Shown here in pieces: positions 1-7,961 of a stretch of DNA of 7,972 bases (its first letter is position 1; every line of letters begins with the position of its first letter). The notes below the pieces were generated by a model. It was given only the letters and a program-made list of their open reading frames with translations, had not been told where the DNA came from and ran no database searches. This DNA comes from an uncultured Clostridia bacterium. Lineage in GTDB: Bacteria; Bacillota; Clostridia; Oscillospirales; CAG-272. The stretch is from NCBI GenBank assembly GCA_937892405.1, contig CALAFS010000162.1, positions 1 to 7,972 on the forward strand, written 5' to 3'. The position numbers were made by a program, and so were the translations under genes.

Positions 1-1621
1 CGTCCTCGAGGCGAAATAACCGGCTGCTCTTTTTGCCGCTTTCCAAATTCAGCTTATCCCCGGTCTTTTTTATCATGAAATACAAAGTGTCATCATCTCT
101 AAAACGAACTGTAACACCGCAGTCACCATTGAAAAGGTCCAATGCCCGAAGATTCTTTTTGATCATCAAAACCTCACCGGAATAAAATCCGCAGATTCGT
201 TTTTCTTTTTTATAATAGTTCTCCAATATGGTTTTATTGATCGCATCGGTGCCCCGAGCACTTGCATTTTGAGCACATAGAATTTTGGAACGCTCTGAAG
301 TTTCGATAATTTCTCGAAATGATCGCGGATCATTTTCCCGAAGATTTTGACACTTCTTCTGAAAACCGTCAAAATACCTTTTGTACCATTCTCCAGTTAC
401 GGTTTCGACAATTATTTTATTTGATTTTTCGTTATCATTGTAGTAAAATACCTTATGCAGAAATTCATTTTCTTCGGTATGAAAAGAAGAAATCGGCATA
501 AACAGCGTTTCATCTATTTTCAAATTCCCACGGTTGACATTTTCGGACAATTCGTAAACATCGGATTCCAGCGGGAATCTCTGCGACTTTTTCAATTCCA
601 CCACATTGCTTTTGTAAAGTGAGAGCAATTCCGCAAAAACCGCTCCGCACTCTACTGACGGCAGCTGATTTTTATCTCCCAGTATGAATACCCGCGCCTC
701 ATCGGGAATCGCCTCCAATAAAGACGCAAACAGGCACACATCAATCATGGAAGCTTCGTCAATGATAAATACGGATTTTTTGTCAAACGGATGATCCTTA
801 TGATAGACAAAGCGACCGGTGTCTCTGTCGATTTTCAAAAGAGAGTGAATCGTGGTTCCTTTTAGTTCTCCGATTCTGTCAAGTATCGCCCGATCAATGT
901 TCTTTACATTCTTTTTTTCGTCCCCGATGCTTTCCCCTATGCGGTCCGCCGCCTTCCCGGACGGAGCCGTCAGATAAATCCCGAGATCCGGATGTTCCGA
1001 CAGCAGTCCCAAAAGCAAAAACAAGATTGTCGTCGTTTTTCCCGTGCCAGGTCCGCCCGTCACAATCAGGTTGTTGCGAAGTCCCCGGTTGACCGCTTCC
1101 TTTTGTTCCGGTGCAAGCGTTATATTTTTTGTATAATTATCCACCGGGAAGGAGGGGACTTCCTCTTTTGATGGCGTGCCGAAGAGACGCGCCGCCGATC
1201 TTCTGATACTTTCAACCGCGTGATAATACTTGCTTGCAAACAGCCGATTGCCTTCTATTATGAACATTTTTTTATCACCGACAACCGGCACACCGCCAAG
1301 TTCAGTCACATGGTCAAGTGCCATTTTTATTTCGGATCGAATTTCGGAGAAGTTGACATCTTGGCTCTTCTCTTCCTCTCGATCTTCGATACTTAACCGC
1401 TCGATCTTTTTTTCAAAGGTGTCCGCGAGCTCCGCTTTGTCCAAGCGCATATAGGTACTGCCATCGTCCACCAAAGAAAAATAAAGCGTAAATAGTTTTA
1501 ATATCGAATCGGCATTGTCAGCGTCGCCTATTTCGCTTTGTAAAAAGATCAGGAGATTTTTCCATTCGGAAGATACTAATCCGCATTTTTGCATTTCGTC
1601 ATAGAATCTCATACCGATCAT
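1..1621 (-). CDS. recD: RecBCD enzyme subunit RecD (5'-3' helicase, exodeoxyribonuclease V alpha chain), 3' end cut by window edge
   Basis: Fast SF1B 5'-to-3' motor of RecBCD, translocating on the strand opposite to RecB. 540 codons are visible; I followed the frame to position 2 without finding a stop or frameshift. An N-terminal domain of roughly 165 residues precedes the motor. Motifs: LAPEQKEAV segment before Walker A; Walker A GGPGTGKT (189-196, Lys195); Ia TAPSGKAADR (218-227); Walker B IIDEAS (286-291); III GDKNQLPSV (315-323); IV KKSQRF with Arg348; and LFNGDCGV (496-503), matching LFNGDIGI of E. coli RecD in the 2B region. The visible part stops just before where motif V (VHKSQGSEF in E. 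coli) should come, so by comparison with the 608-residue E. coli protein about 70 residues are missing. Start: ATG 1621 is chosen. GTG 1627 (seven bases after AAGGAG) and ATG 1612 are in-frame alternatives. The gene overlaps the recB end by 23 bases. The N-terminal domain and its place after recB separate it from stand-alone RecD2. Confidence 0.95.
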   Translation of the reverse strand, partial: MIGMRFYDEMQKCGLVSSEWKNLLIFLQSEIGDADNADSILKLFTLYFSLVDDGSTYMRLDKAELADTFEKKIERLSIEDREEEKSQDVNFSEIRSEIKMALDHVTELGGVPVVGDKKMFIIEGNRLFASKYYHAVESIRRSAARLFGTPSKEEVPSFPVDNYTKNITLAPEQKEAVNRGLRNNLIVTGGPGTGKTTTILFLLLGLLSEHPDLGIYLTAPSGKAADRIGESIGDEKKNVKNIDRAILDRIGELKGTTIHSLLKIDRDTGRFVYHKDHPFDKKSVFIIDEASMIDVCLFASLLEAIPDEARVFILGDKNQLPSVECGAVFAELLSLYKSNVVELKKSQRFPLESDVYELSENVNRGNLKIDETLFMPISSFHTEENEFLHKVFYYNDNEKSNKIIVETVTGEWYKRYFDGFQKKCQNLRENDPRSFREIIETSERSKILCAQNASARGTDAINKTILENYYKKEKRICGFYSGEVLMIKKNLRALDLFNGDCGVTVRFRDDDTLYFMIKKTGDKLNLESGKKSSRLFRLED

Positions 1622-4600
1622 ATCCACACACCTTCTCCTTCACAATCTTATGGTACTCTTTTCTCAAAGTCTCATAGTCTTCCCATGTTTGAGCATAGAC
1701 GCCGTTCCCCGTTCCTTCGTTACATCCGCGAAGGAAAACATAGTAGACGCCGCCAAAGTGGTCGGCAAAGATATCGCTCTCGGTCTTTCCCGGATAGAAC
1801 TGCTTTAACCACTTAATCAGGCAATACGAATACAAAACCCGCTGGACGGAATACAGCTCGTCTACATGTTCTTTCAAAATCTTTCCATCGTTATAGGCGG
1901 TGAAAGCATCGTCATCCAGTCTGTCTGACTTCCAGTCAAGAATAGAATAATACTCTCCGCGCCGAAAAATCAAATCCACGAAGCCATTCATATAATGCGC
2001 GGGCTTCCCACCTGTAAATATATTAAAATTGAACTCAACCTCGTTCTTGCGCTGATCCGGTGCGATATTTTTGAGTGAAAAATCATCTTTGCCCCTTATG
2101 CTACCGTGAATTGTCGGCAGCTTGGCGCTTGTGACATTCTGTACCATCTTTTTTACATCCGACACCCACTCGTCTTTACAGTTGATCTTTTCTTCCGCAA
2201 AACATGTTATAATCAATTCGTCAATATCCCGATTGTCCTGCGTGTAATCAATCAGCTCAAAAATTCTGTGCAGTGCATTTCCAAGGGCAGCACCTGCGAT
2301 AAAATTCGGGGAAAGCGTAGGTGGTTCAACGGAACTGTATGCACAAGCAATTTGCTTTGCGCTTTTGTCATAAGCGGAAAGGCTTGTCTCTCCGTTGTCT
2401 TCTGTCTCGTGATTATGTTTCAGAATGTCATTTTCGATAATATCGTGATCCGCGCTTTGACTGTCTGTGTCTTCTTCGGCATGCGTCGGCTCCATCTCCT
2501 TTCGCGAAGTGTCCTTGCCGCTATTATGAGAAAGAGAAGAATACGCATGCTTATGAAGAATGTGGCGGTAAAGAGCGGGGGCAAATTCTTTTTTGAGCCA
2601 TTCTTCCCTTTGCTCAAATGCATGTTCTTCCGCTTCTTTCGGTGCGGAATCAGCGCAGATTTTTCTAACGATGTCTTTCAGATTTTCGAGCGATTGAATA
2701 TTTTCGTCAAGAAACATCGGTTCATAATCGAATACGGCATCTTCTCTTTTGTTGCCTTTTTGTTTTTGGTATTCGCGAACGGTTTGTTTGACAAAGTCAA
2801 ATGTGCCATTTTTCCGCGTGAACAAAGGAAGCATCAACAGATACTTCGCCCGCGTATAGGCAACATAGAAAAGGCGTTGATATTCTTCTCGGATTTCTTT
2901 CGTTGCAGAATCGTTTTTACCGAATGTTAAGCGAGCGTGCCCTTCTTCATCATGATAGGTATATACTTTTGACTGATTGCTTTCTCCTCTAAAGCCTGCT
3001 GTCGAAATAACAATAGGAAACTCCAGCCCCTTTGACGCATGGATGGTCATGATGTGAACGCATGCAATATCGGTGGATTTTGCAATCAAACCGGAGTTTT
3101 CATCTTCCTCCTCTTCGTCGTTTTTGTCGGACGCTTGCTTCCGAAGATTTTTAATCAGCATGGCGAGATTATCGGTGCGGGTCAGATAATCAATACAATA
3201 TTCTCCGATTTGCAATAGCACGCCGAAAGCCTTCATATCTCCGAGCGATTGCAGCTTCTCCGCGAGATCGGAATCCACGATGATTCGTTCAATCAACCTT
3301 GCCCACTCTCTGCTCGCCGCAAGATCTCGCCAATCCGAAAGCATTTCCATTTCCTTTCCGGAATCTTTATCGAAATCGGAGGAACGCATGGCATCAAAAG
3401 GATAACCGAAGAAATAGGTAAACATCGCCTTTCGAAAATACATTCGGTTATTTCCAGTAAAGTCCGGCGCCTGAATCGCTTCCAAAAGTGCGATCCAGTT
3501 TGCACATTCTCTACCGGAAAAGAGCCTGCTGTCCTTGTATTGCGCATACGGAATTCCACAGGTTTCAAATGCAGACTGAAAAGGTTTCATCTCGGAACGG
3601 GTACGGGCAAGCACCGCAAAATCGCCGAAAGATACGGAGCGTTGATTCCCGTCTTTATCCCATATCTGAAGCCGTGTCTCTCCGCTTTCCTCTTTGGTGC
3701 AAAAATCGACAATGCGGTTGCAAATCATCTTCGCGTATTCTTCCGGTGTCACTTCTTCTCCCGGAATCCAAAAGGCTTTGATCTCTTTTCCGCGATATCT
3801 GACTTTGAAATTCGGATTTCCAACCTCGGAAGGAGTGAAATTCATATCCGTCGGCAGAGCCTGCGGATTGTCGGTTTTGTCAAAAAAAGCGTTTGTGGAA
3901 CGAATGATGTCACCTGTGGCTCGATAATTATGTTTTAAGGAACGGCAGATCCCCCCGTTTTGCTCGATTTCTTCCACTGCCTTTTGATATACCGAAACAT
4001 CGGCTCCCTGGAAAGAATAAATGGATTGTTTCGGATCACCGACAACAATGAGATGATGTTTTTCCGACAAAAATACCGTCTTAAAAATATCCCACTGCTT
4101 TTGGTTGGTATCCTGAAATTCATCGATCACAGCGTATGTATATTTTTCTTTGAGCTTTCCGAGCAGCGGCCCGCCTCTCACGATCTCCTCGCGTACATCG
4201 CGAATCATGTCGTTATAGGTCTGTTCGCAAAGGTTCTCTTTTTCCTTTTGCCATGCCTTATAAATATCGGATAAATATTTGCTCGCGAGGTGGTAGATAA
4301 AAGCGTTTTTCTGATTCTTTTGTACTTTTTTTGCGTCTTGAATTACTCGATATGCTTCTTGTTCTTCCGAAGTCCAGTCTTTTGCTATACGAATTGCTTT
4401 TCCATTATAAACAACGCTTTTTTTATCTAGAATCTCTTGGGCAAGGCATCTTAATTTTTCTGTTTTTGACCTTAAAAAACACTGAATGGCTTTCTGCACG
4501 GCTTCCGACGAAAATGACAAGCACTCATAATCGCTGGATTTATCAAGGTCAATAACAGACGAATCCGCCTGTCCCTCGGCGTTAAGGTAAAACCTTTCGG

Positions 4601-5102
4601 CAGCGGCGGTGATTGTTTCCGTCAGTGTGCCCTCAATATTGTCTTCAGGATTGTCTCTCTTATAAGCGCAAATTTCCCGATAGATGTCACCTTCACGAAG
4701 ATACCGCTTAAGAAAATCGGCGATTTCCCCTTCGTCAATCAATTTTTGAAAAGAGGGTTTTCCGGCGGAAATAAAATACTCGCTAATGGTATTTTGGCAA
4801 AAAGCATGTATGGTACCGATCGAGGCGTTATCTACATCGTTTCGGATGTCGTTTTTTACTTCTTTCGGCAATGCTGCCAAAGCTGCCCTGATTCTGTCCT
4901 TCAATTCCCCTGCCGCTTTTTCGGTATAGGTGACAATCTGCATACGATCCAATGTAATGCCGCTTTGTAACAACTTCTTGACCATCTCAACAATGGTATA
5001 TGTTTTACCCGTGCCGGCAGATGCCTCGATGACATAATTCTTCCCTGTCACGAAGTTCGCAATGTTGAACTCTGGGAACTGGCTTCGAGGGGCTTTGCAC
5101 AT
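1599..5102 (-). CDS. recB: RecBCD enzyme subunit RecB (3'-5' helicase and nuclease, exodeoxyribonuclease V beta chain)
   Basis: Catalytic subunit of RecBCD: an SF1A UvrD-type 3'-to-5' DNA motor fused to the nuclease. It has 1167 residues from ATG 5102, close to the roughly 1180 of E. coli. Motifs in order: Walker A EASAGTGKT (26-34, Lys33); Ia TYTEKAA (58-64); SIGTIHAFC (94-102); Walker B VIDEFQDT (325-332); III GDPKQSIYSFQGAD (355-368); IV LKHNYRAT (389-396); V HIMTIHASKGLEFP (683-696); VI RLFYVAYTRAK (743-753). A polar, acidic and His-containing tether (about 859-917) leads to the nuclease domain. That domain has His945 in GNALHRIFE, Asp1043 in NGFVDLIF and Asp1056/Lys1058 in ILDWKSD, equivalent to E. 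coli H956, D1067, D1080 and K1082. The Q-x3-Y motif is Gln1087/Tyr1091. The ATG at 5126 would give eight more residues (MRKGGEEI), but those codons are the Shine-Dalgarno itself, so 5102 is preferred. AddA shares this architecture, but adjacent recC and recD favour RecB. All catalytic residues are intact. Confidence 0.97.
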   Translation of the reverse strand: MCKAPRSQFPEFNIANFVTGKNYVIEASAGTGKTYTIVEMVKKLLQSGITLDRMQIVTYTEKAAGELKDRIRAALAALPKEVKNDIRNDVDNASIGTIHAFCQNTISEYFISAGKPSFQKLIDEGEIADFLKRYLREGDIYREICAYKRDNPEDNIEGTLTETITAAAERFYLNAEGQADSSVIDLDKSSDYECLSFSSEAVQKAIQCFLRSKTEKLRCLAQEILDKKSVVYNGKAIRIAKDWTSEEQEAYRVIQDAKKVQKNQKNAFIYHLASKYLSDIYKAWQKEKENLCEQTYNDMIRDVREEIVRGGPLLGKLKEKYTYAVIDEFQDTNQKQWDIFKTVFLSEKHHLIVVGDPKQSIYSFQGADVSVYQKAVEEIEQNGGICRSLKHNYRATGDIIRSTNAFFDKTDNPQALPTDMNFTPSEVGNPNFKVRYRGKEIKAFWIPGEEVTPEEYAKMICNRIVDFCTKEESGETRLQIWDKDGNQRSVSFGDFAVLARTRSEMKPFQSAFETCGIPYAQYKDSRLFSGRECANWIALLEAIQAPDFTGNNRMYFRKAMFTYFFGYPFDAMRSSDFDKDSGKEMEMLSDWRDLAASREWARLIERIIVDSDLAEKLQSLGDMKAFGVLLQIGEYCIDYLTRTDNLAMLIKNLRKQASDKNDEEEEDENSGLIAKSTDIACVHIMTIHASKGLEFPIVISTAGFRGESNQSKVYTYHDEEGHARLTFGKNDSATKEIREEYQRLFYVAYTRAKYLLMLPLFTRKNGTFDFVKQTVREYQKQKGNKREDAVFDYEPMFLDENIQSLENLKDIVRKICADSAPKEAEEHAFEQREEWLKKEFAPALYRHILHKHAYSSLSHNSGKDTSRKEMEPTHAEEDTDSQSADHDIIENDILKHNHETEDNGETSLSAYDKSAKQIACAYSSVEPPTLSPNFIAGAALGNALHRIFELIDYTQDNRDIDELIITCFAEEKINCKDEWVSDVKKMVQNVTSAKLPTIHGSIRGKDDFSLKNIAPDQRKNEVEFNFNIFTGGKPAHYMNGFVDLIFRRGEYYSILDWKSDRLDDDAFTAYNDGKILKEHVDELYSVQRVLYSYCLIKWLKQFYPGKTESDIFADHFGGVYYVFLRGCNEGTGNGVYAQTWEDYETLRKEYHKIVKEKVCGYDRYEIL
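1631..1640 (-). promoter_or_regulatory. Ribosome binding site of recD inside the recB 3' end
   Basis: The minus strand reads AAGGAGAAGG. The AAGGAG part is 7 bases from GTG 1627 and 13 from ATG 1621. The second AAGG is 9 bases from ATG 1621. The ATG at 1612 is 22 bases from AAGGAG, which is too far. The site therefore supports initiation at 1621 or 1627, but cannot choose firmly between them. Confidence 0.65.
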
Positions 5103-7948
5103 TATTTCTTCGCCTCCTTTCCGCATCCGTATAAAATGACGCGTTTGATTTTTTCATACTCTGCCGTCACCTCATCCGCTATGGATTCTTTGGCGGCATC
5201 ATAGCCAAAGTCGGTTTTCGGATTCAGCATATTTTTGTCCTGAAAATACTCCCACCCAGCGTGATACTGAAATTGATCGTCGACAAGGTCGCTCATGCGT
5301 TTCGGCACTTTGTTTCCGTCACTCAGAATCTCCGAATACAAATCAATGTCCATATATTTCACGTGGGCAAGATCCTGCATTTGCGCCGCCACCTCGTTAA
5401 GCACGCGCGCGGCGATCGACGAATTCAGTGAAAAAGTCTTTTCTTCTTTGAGCTTCAATATGATTGAATATTCCGTATCATTCGCTTGTTTCGCAACAAA
5501 AGCCAACGCGCAGACATATGGCAAAAGAGCGTATTTCTCGCTTTTCGTGTTGTCCCCCGGCTCCCTCGGCTCGATAAACGACAGCGTCGTGCCCTCTTCT
5601 TTGCAATAGCAGTCACAATTCATCTCAAGAATCCAACCGGGCATTTCCAATGTGAAATATTCCATCTTTTGATATCCGGTTTTGATCTCCTCTATCACTC
5701 CTTTGGCGCTATTTTCATAACAGCTGTCAAGGTATTCCGCCTCCAGCAAATCCGGGAGTTTTTTCTCAAGTTTCATTTTTTCAAGGAGATCATCCCTTAT
5801 CGTTTCCCATGCGGAATAAGATCCGTCCTTTTGCGGCGTCACCGCCGTGGAAATGATTTCTTTGACAACGGCATATTTCTTTAATTGAACGAGATCAATA
5901 TCTTCATACTCATCCGATTTCGTGTCATCCTCTTCGCTATCTTTTACCGTTTGCGTATATTTATATACGATGGTATTTTCCAAATATTTTTTGATCCGAT
6001 TTGTAGTGATGTGGAGAACCCCCTGAGTTTCTTCTGCTTTCAAATCGATTGGCGCTCGATTTTGCAAGCCTATATTTACAATTCGCTTCTTGCTCAGCAA
6101 TTCTCGGCAGGTATATAGCTCGTTCAGCGGCCGTTTTTCGTCGAGCGGGATGCGATAGGTTTCTTTTCGATTGCTATATTGATCCCGTGTTTTCTCGGGA
6201 ATTACGACAGACGGAAAAAATTCTTCTTCCGTCCGCAAATCACAATAGACAAAAGAAATGGTCACCTTCTCGGTGCTCGCCATCAGATTCTGGAACGCTT
6301 TTTTGTCCAACTCGTATGTATATTCATGCCGATCGGAAAAATCGATCTCATTTTTCTTTTCGATGCGCGGGAAACAATCGGATGACATTCCCACAGCGTA
6401 CACATGTTTCCCTGGAACAATATTGTCAATTGCGAGACTCAGAAAAGTTACCCCTCCGAAAAAGACATCGGCGGGTTCGGCAGTATAAAAGTTCGGCGCA
6501 TCTTTTAACAGCAAAAGAAATGTGAGGGCAGGGATGCCGATATCCTTGAATATTTCCTGTATTCTCTTTGCTTTTTGTTTCACTTCCGCATAAAAATAAT
6601 TCTTCTCTTCCCCATACTGATTTTCATAGGAGAACAGTCTATCAAGAACTGAGCAGGCATCGGATATCTGTACTTCGCTCAATCTGTTGGAGATATTTCC
6701 GTCAGCGAACAAAGCGCTCCATGCTGAGAATACTTCTATTATATCGATCAATCGCCCTATGCGGGTGGAATTCATCTCCATGGAGTGATAGGGCAAACAA
6801 TCACCGTCGCGAAGCGTTATCCGTCCATCGGCAACCATCGAAGACAGAAGCCGCTTTTTGAAATTTTCCCAGTCACCGTTACGGTGCGTGTTGGTTTCAT
6901 CCACTGCCGTCAAGAACGCCCGAATATCATCATGGTCTATCTCATGGACATTCATGAACATAGGAATTTCTATCATTTTCGAAAGATCATAGCGAGTAAA
7001 AAATCCTTTGTTTGCCACTTTATAGAGAATATCCAAAGCATTTTTCATATCGTGTTTTTCCGCGCTTTCACCGAGAATTCTGAAGGGCACCTCCGGATAA
7101 CCGGGGGCGCTCCGTTGAAACACTCGGCGGACGACGCCTGCATATTTGTTGATATCCGGTGCATATACGACGAAATCATTGACAAAAAGAGAGCTATTCT
7201 CGGAAATTTTTTGGCAGATATCCGAATGCAGCCGTTCAATTTCCCTCATTTTTGAAGGCGCAGCATAAAGCTCAACTCCATCTTGCTCGGTGCCGACTTC
7301 TTTATCCTCAAGTGAAAAAATGTAAATATCCGTACCGTGACTCGTACAAGCGGAAAGAATATCCCGATAAAGCGTGGAAATAAATGAGTTATTTAATATA
7401 TAAACCTTTCCCTCGTTGTCATGAAGGCAGTTCTGATTTTGTAAATACATTTGCTTCGGTGTATAACACTTATCCTTTTCGGCAAAATCATTTGCTTTTT
7501 CATATATTCTTTTTTGCCATTCGGATTCTACCTTATTTCCGATTTTCTCGTCGTCAAATTCCATGTTAAACACAACTGCGGAAAGTTTATCGGCAAATTC
7601 ATACAGATTGATACCGTTCACATCATTCCCATTATTATAATAACTTTCAGACGGAAGATCGGATAACAATGCTTTTATTATGTATTCTCTGTATTCTACC
7701 GCAGTTAAAACATGACCTTCGTTTCGCGGGTTAATTATTTCGTTGATGAAAGAAGATAATGTTTTATATTCCACATTCATCAAGACTGTGTTTTCTTTTT
7801 TTAAAAAATACGCCTTGAACCACTGTGCAATTTTAGCACTGTGGAATATGAGTGTCATTTTATCAAACGGATTTTTTCGTCTCTTGATTTCTTCTATGAT
7901 AGAATCGGCAATCTCGTACAAATTGCCTTTTTTTATTTCATTCAACAT
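5102..7948 (-). CDS. recC: RecBCD enzyme subunit RecC (exodeoxyribonuclease V gamma chain)
   Basis: Scaffold subunit of the RecBCD helicase-nuclease, 948 residues; E. coli RecC has about 1122. In the family it splits the duplex, feeds the strands to RecB and RecD, and scans the 3' strand for Chi. Similarity to E. coli RecC is collinear. The degenerate first helicase motif region LIFHSAKIAQW (33-43) matches ILVQSTGMAQW, and no Walker A or B is present, as expected for this inactive helicase fold. REIERLH (235-241) matches REVEVLH, and the following segment 258-277 matches the DIIVMVADIDSY region. Residues 316-330 (FFTRYDLSKMIEIPM) match the segment ending in LLDVPVL. VTFLSLAIDNIVPGK (500-514), then GMSSDCFPR (520-528), matches the GMNDGVYPR region. 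Residues from about 645 (ITTNRIKKYLEN) form the nuclease-like C-terminal domain. Start: ATG at 7948 has AGGA nine bases upstream and an in-frame TAA two codons upstream. It is the first gene of the visible operon and its TAA overlaps the recB ATG. AddB-type proteins are a remote alternative, but the flanking recB and recD decide. Confidence 0.94.
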   Translation of the reverse strand: MLNEIKKGNLYEIADSIIEEIKRRKNPFDKMTLIFHSAKIAQWFKAYFLKKENTVLMNVEYKTLSSFINEIINPRNEGHVLTAVEYREYIIKALLSDLPSESYYNNGNDVNGINLYEFADKLSAVVFNMEFDDEKIGNKVESEWQKRIYEKANDFAEKDKCYTPKQMYLQNQNCLHDNEGKVYILNNSFISTLYRDILSACTSHGTDIYIFSLEDKEVGTEQDGVELYAAPSKMREIERLHSDICQKISENSSLFVNDFVVYAPDINKYAGVVRRVFQRSAPGYPEVPFRILGESAEKHDMKNALDILYKVANKGFFTRYDLSKMIEIPMFMNVHEIDHDDIRAFLTAVDETNTHRNGDWENFKKRLLSSMVADGRITLRDGDCLPYHSMEMNSTRIGRLIDIIEVFSAWSALFADGNISNRLSEVQISDACSVLDRLFSYENQYGEEKNYFYAEVKQKAKRIQEIFKDIGIPALTFLLLLKDAPNFYTAEPADVFFGGVTFLSLAIDNIVPGKHVYAVGMSSDCFPRIEKKNEIDFSDRHEYTYELDKKAFQNLMASTEKVTISFVYCDLRTEEEFFPSVVIPEKTRDQYSNRKETYRIPLDEKRPLNELYTCRELLSKKRIVNIGLQNRAPIDLKAEETQGVLHITTNRIKKYLENTIVYKYTQTVKDSEEDDTKSDEYEDIDLVQLKKYAVVKEIISTAVTPQKDGSYSAWETIRDDLLEKMKLEKKLPDLLEAEYLDSCYENSAKGVIEEIKTGYQKMEYFTLEMPGWILEMNCDCYCKEEGTTLSFIEPREPGDNTKSEKYALLPYVCALAFVAKQANDTEYSIILKLKEEKTFSLNSSIAARVLNEVAAQMQDLAHVKYMDIDLYSEILSDGNKVPKRMSDLVDDQFQYHAGWEYFQDKNMLNPKTDFGYDAAKESIADEVTAEYEKIKRVILYGCGKEAKK
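5113..5120 (-). promoter_or_regulatory. Ribosome binding site of recB inside the recC 3' end, with TAATG stop-start overlap
   Basis: The minus strand reads AAAGGAGG, a near-perfect Shine-Dalgarno, ten bases before the recB ATG at 5102-5100. The recC stop TAA (5104-5102) shares its last A with that ATG. The strong site decides the recB start against the upstream in-frame ATG at 5126, which has no visible purine-rich site. Overlap of this kind usually means translational coupling, giving matched amounts of the two subunits. Confidence 0.8.
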
Positions 7949-7957
7949 ATCTTATTT

Positions 7958-7961
7958 TCCT
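7958..7961 (-). promoter_or_regulatory. Ribosome binding site of recC
   Basis: On the minus strand AGGA (within CAGGAAA) lies nine bases upstream of the ATG at 7948. An in-frame TAA at 7954-7952 excludes a longer RecC. Only 24 bases upstream of recC are in the window, so neither a promoter nor an upstream gene can be judged. Confidence 0.65.

Noticed and set aside
1..372. Apparent absence of a gene at the left end, where only small closed frames are seen.
   Set aside because: The minus-strand recD frame continues to the window edge without a stop. It is simply cut by the boundary and is not a degraded gene or intergenic region.
2106..2930. 274-residue open frame on the plus strand, rich in Phe, Cys and Arg.
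   Set aside because: It lies entirely antisense to recB, over the linker and motif V-VI coding region. It has no recognisable domain, and its composition is that expected from the complement of Lys/Glu-rich codons.
3249..3938. 229-residue open frame on the plus strand.
   Set aside because: Fully antisense to the conserved recB helicase domain; no motif, no convincing ribosome binding site, and basic low-order composition typical of a shadow frame.
5103..5126. N-terminal extension of RecB starting at ATG 5126.
   Set aside because: The added codons are the Shine-Dalgarno sequence of the ATG at 5102, and no ribosome binding site precedes 5126.
6049..6525. 158-residue plus-strand frame and its neighbours at 5486-5884 and 6785-7255.
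   Set aside because: All are antisense to recC, which has collinear family similarity across these positions, so they are shadows.
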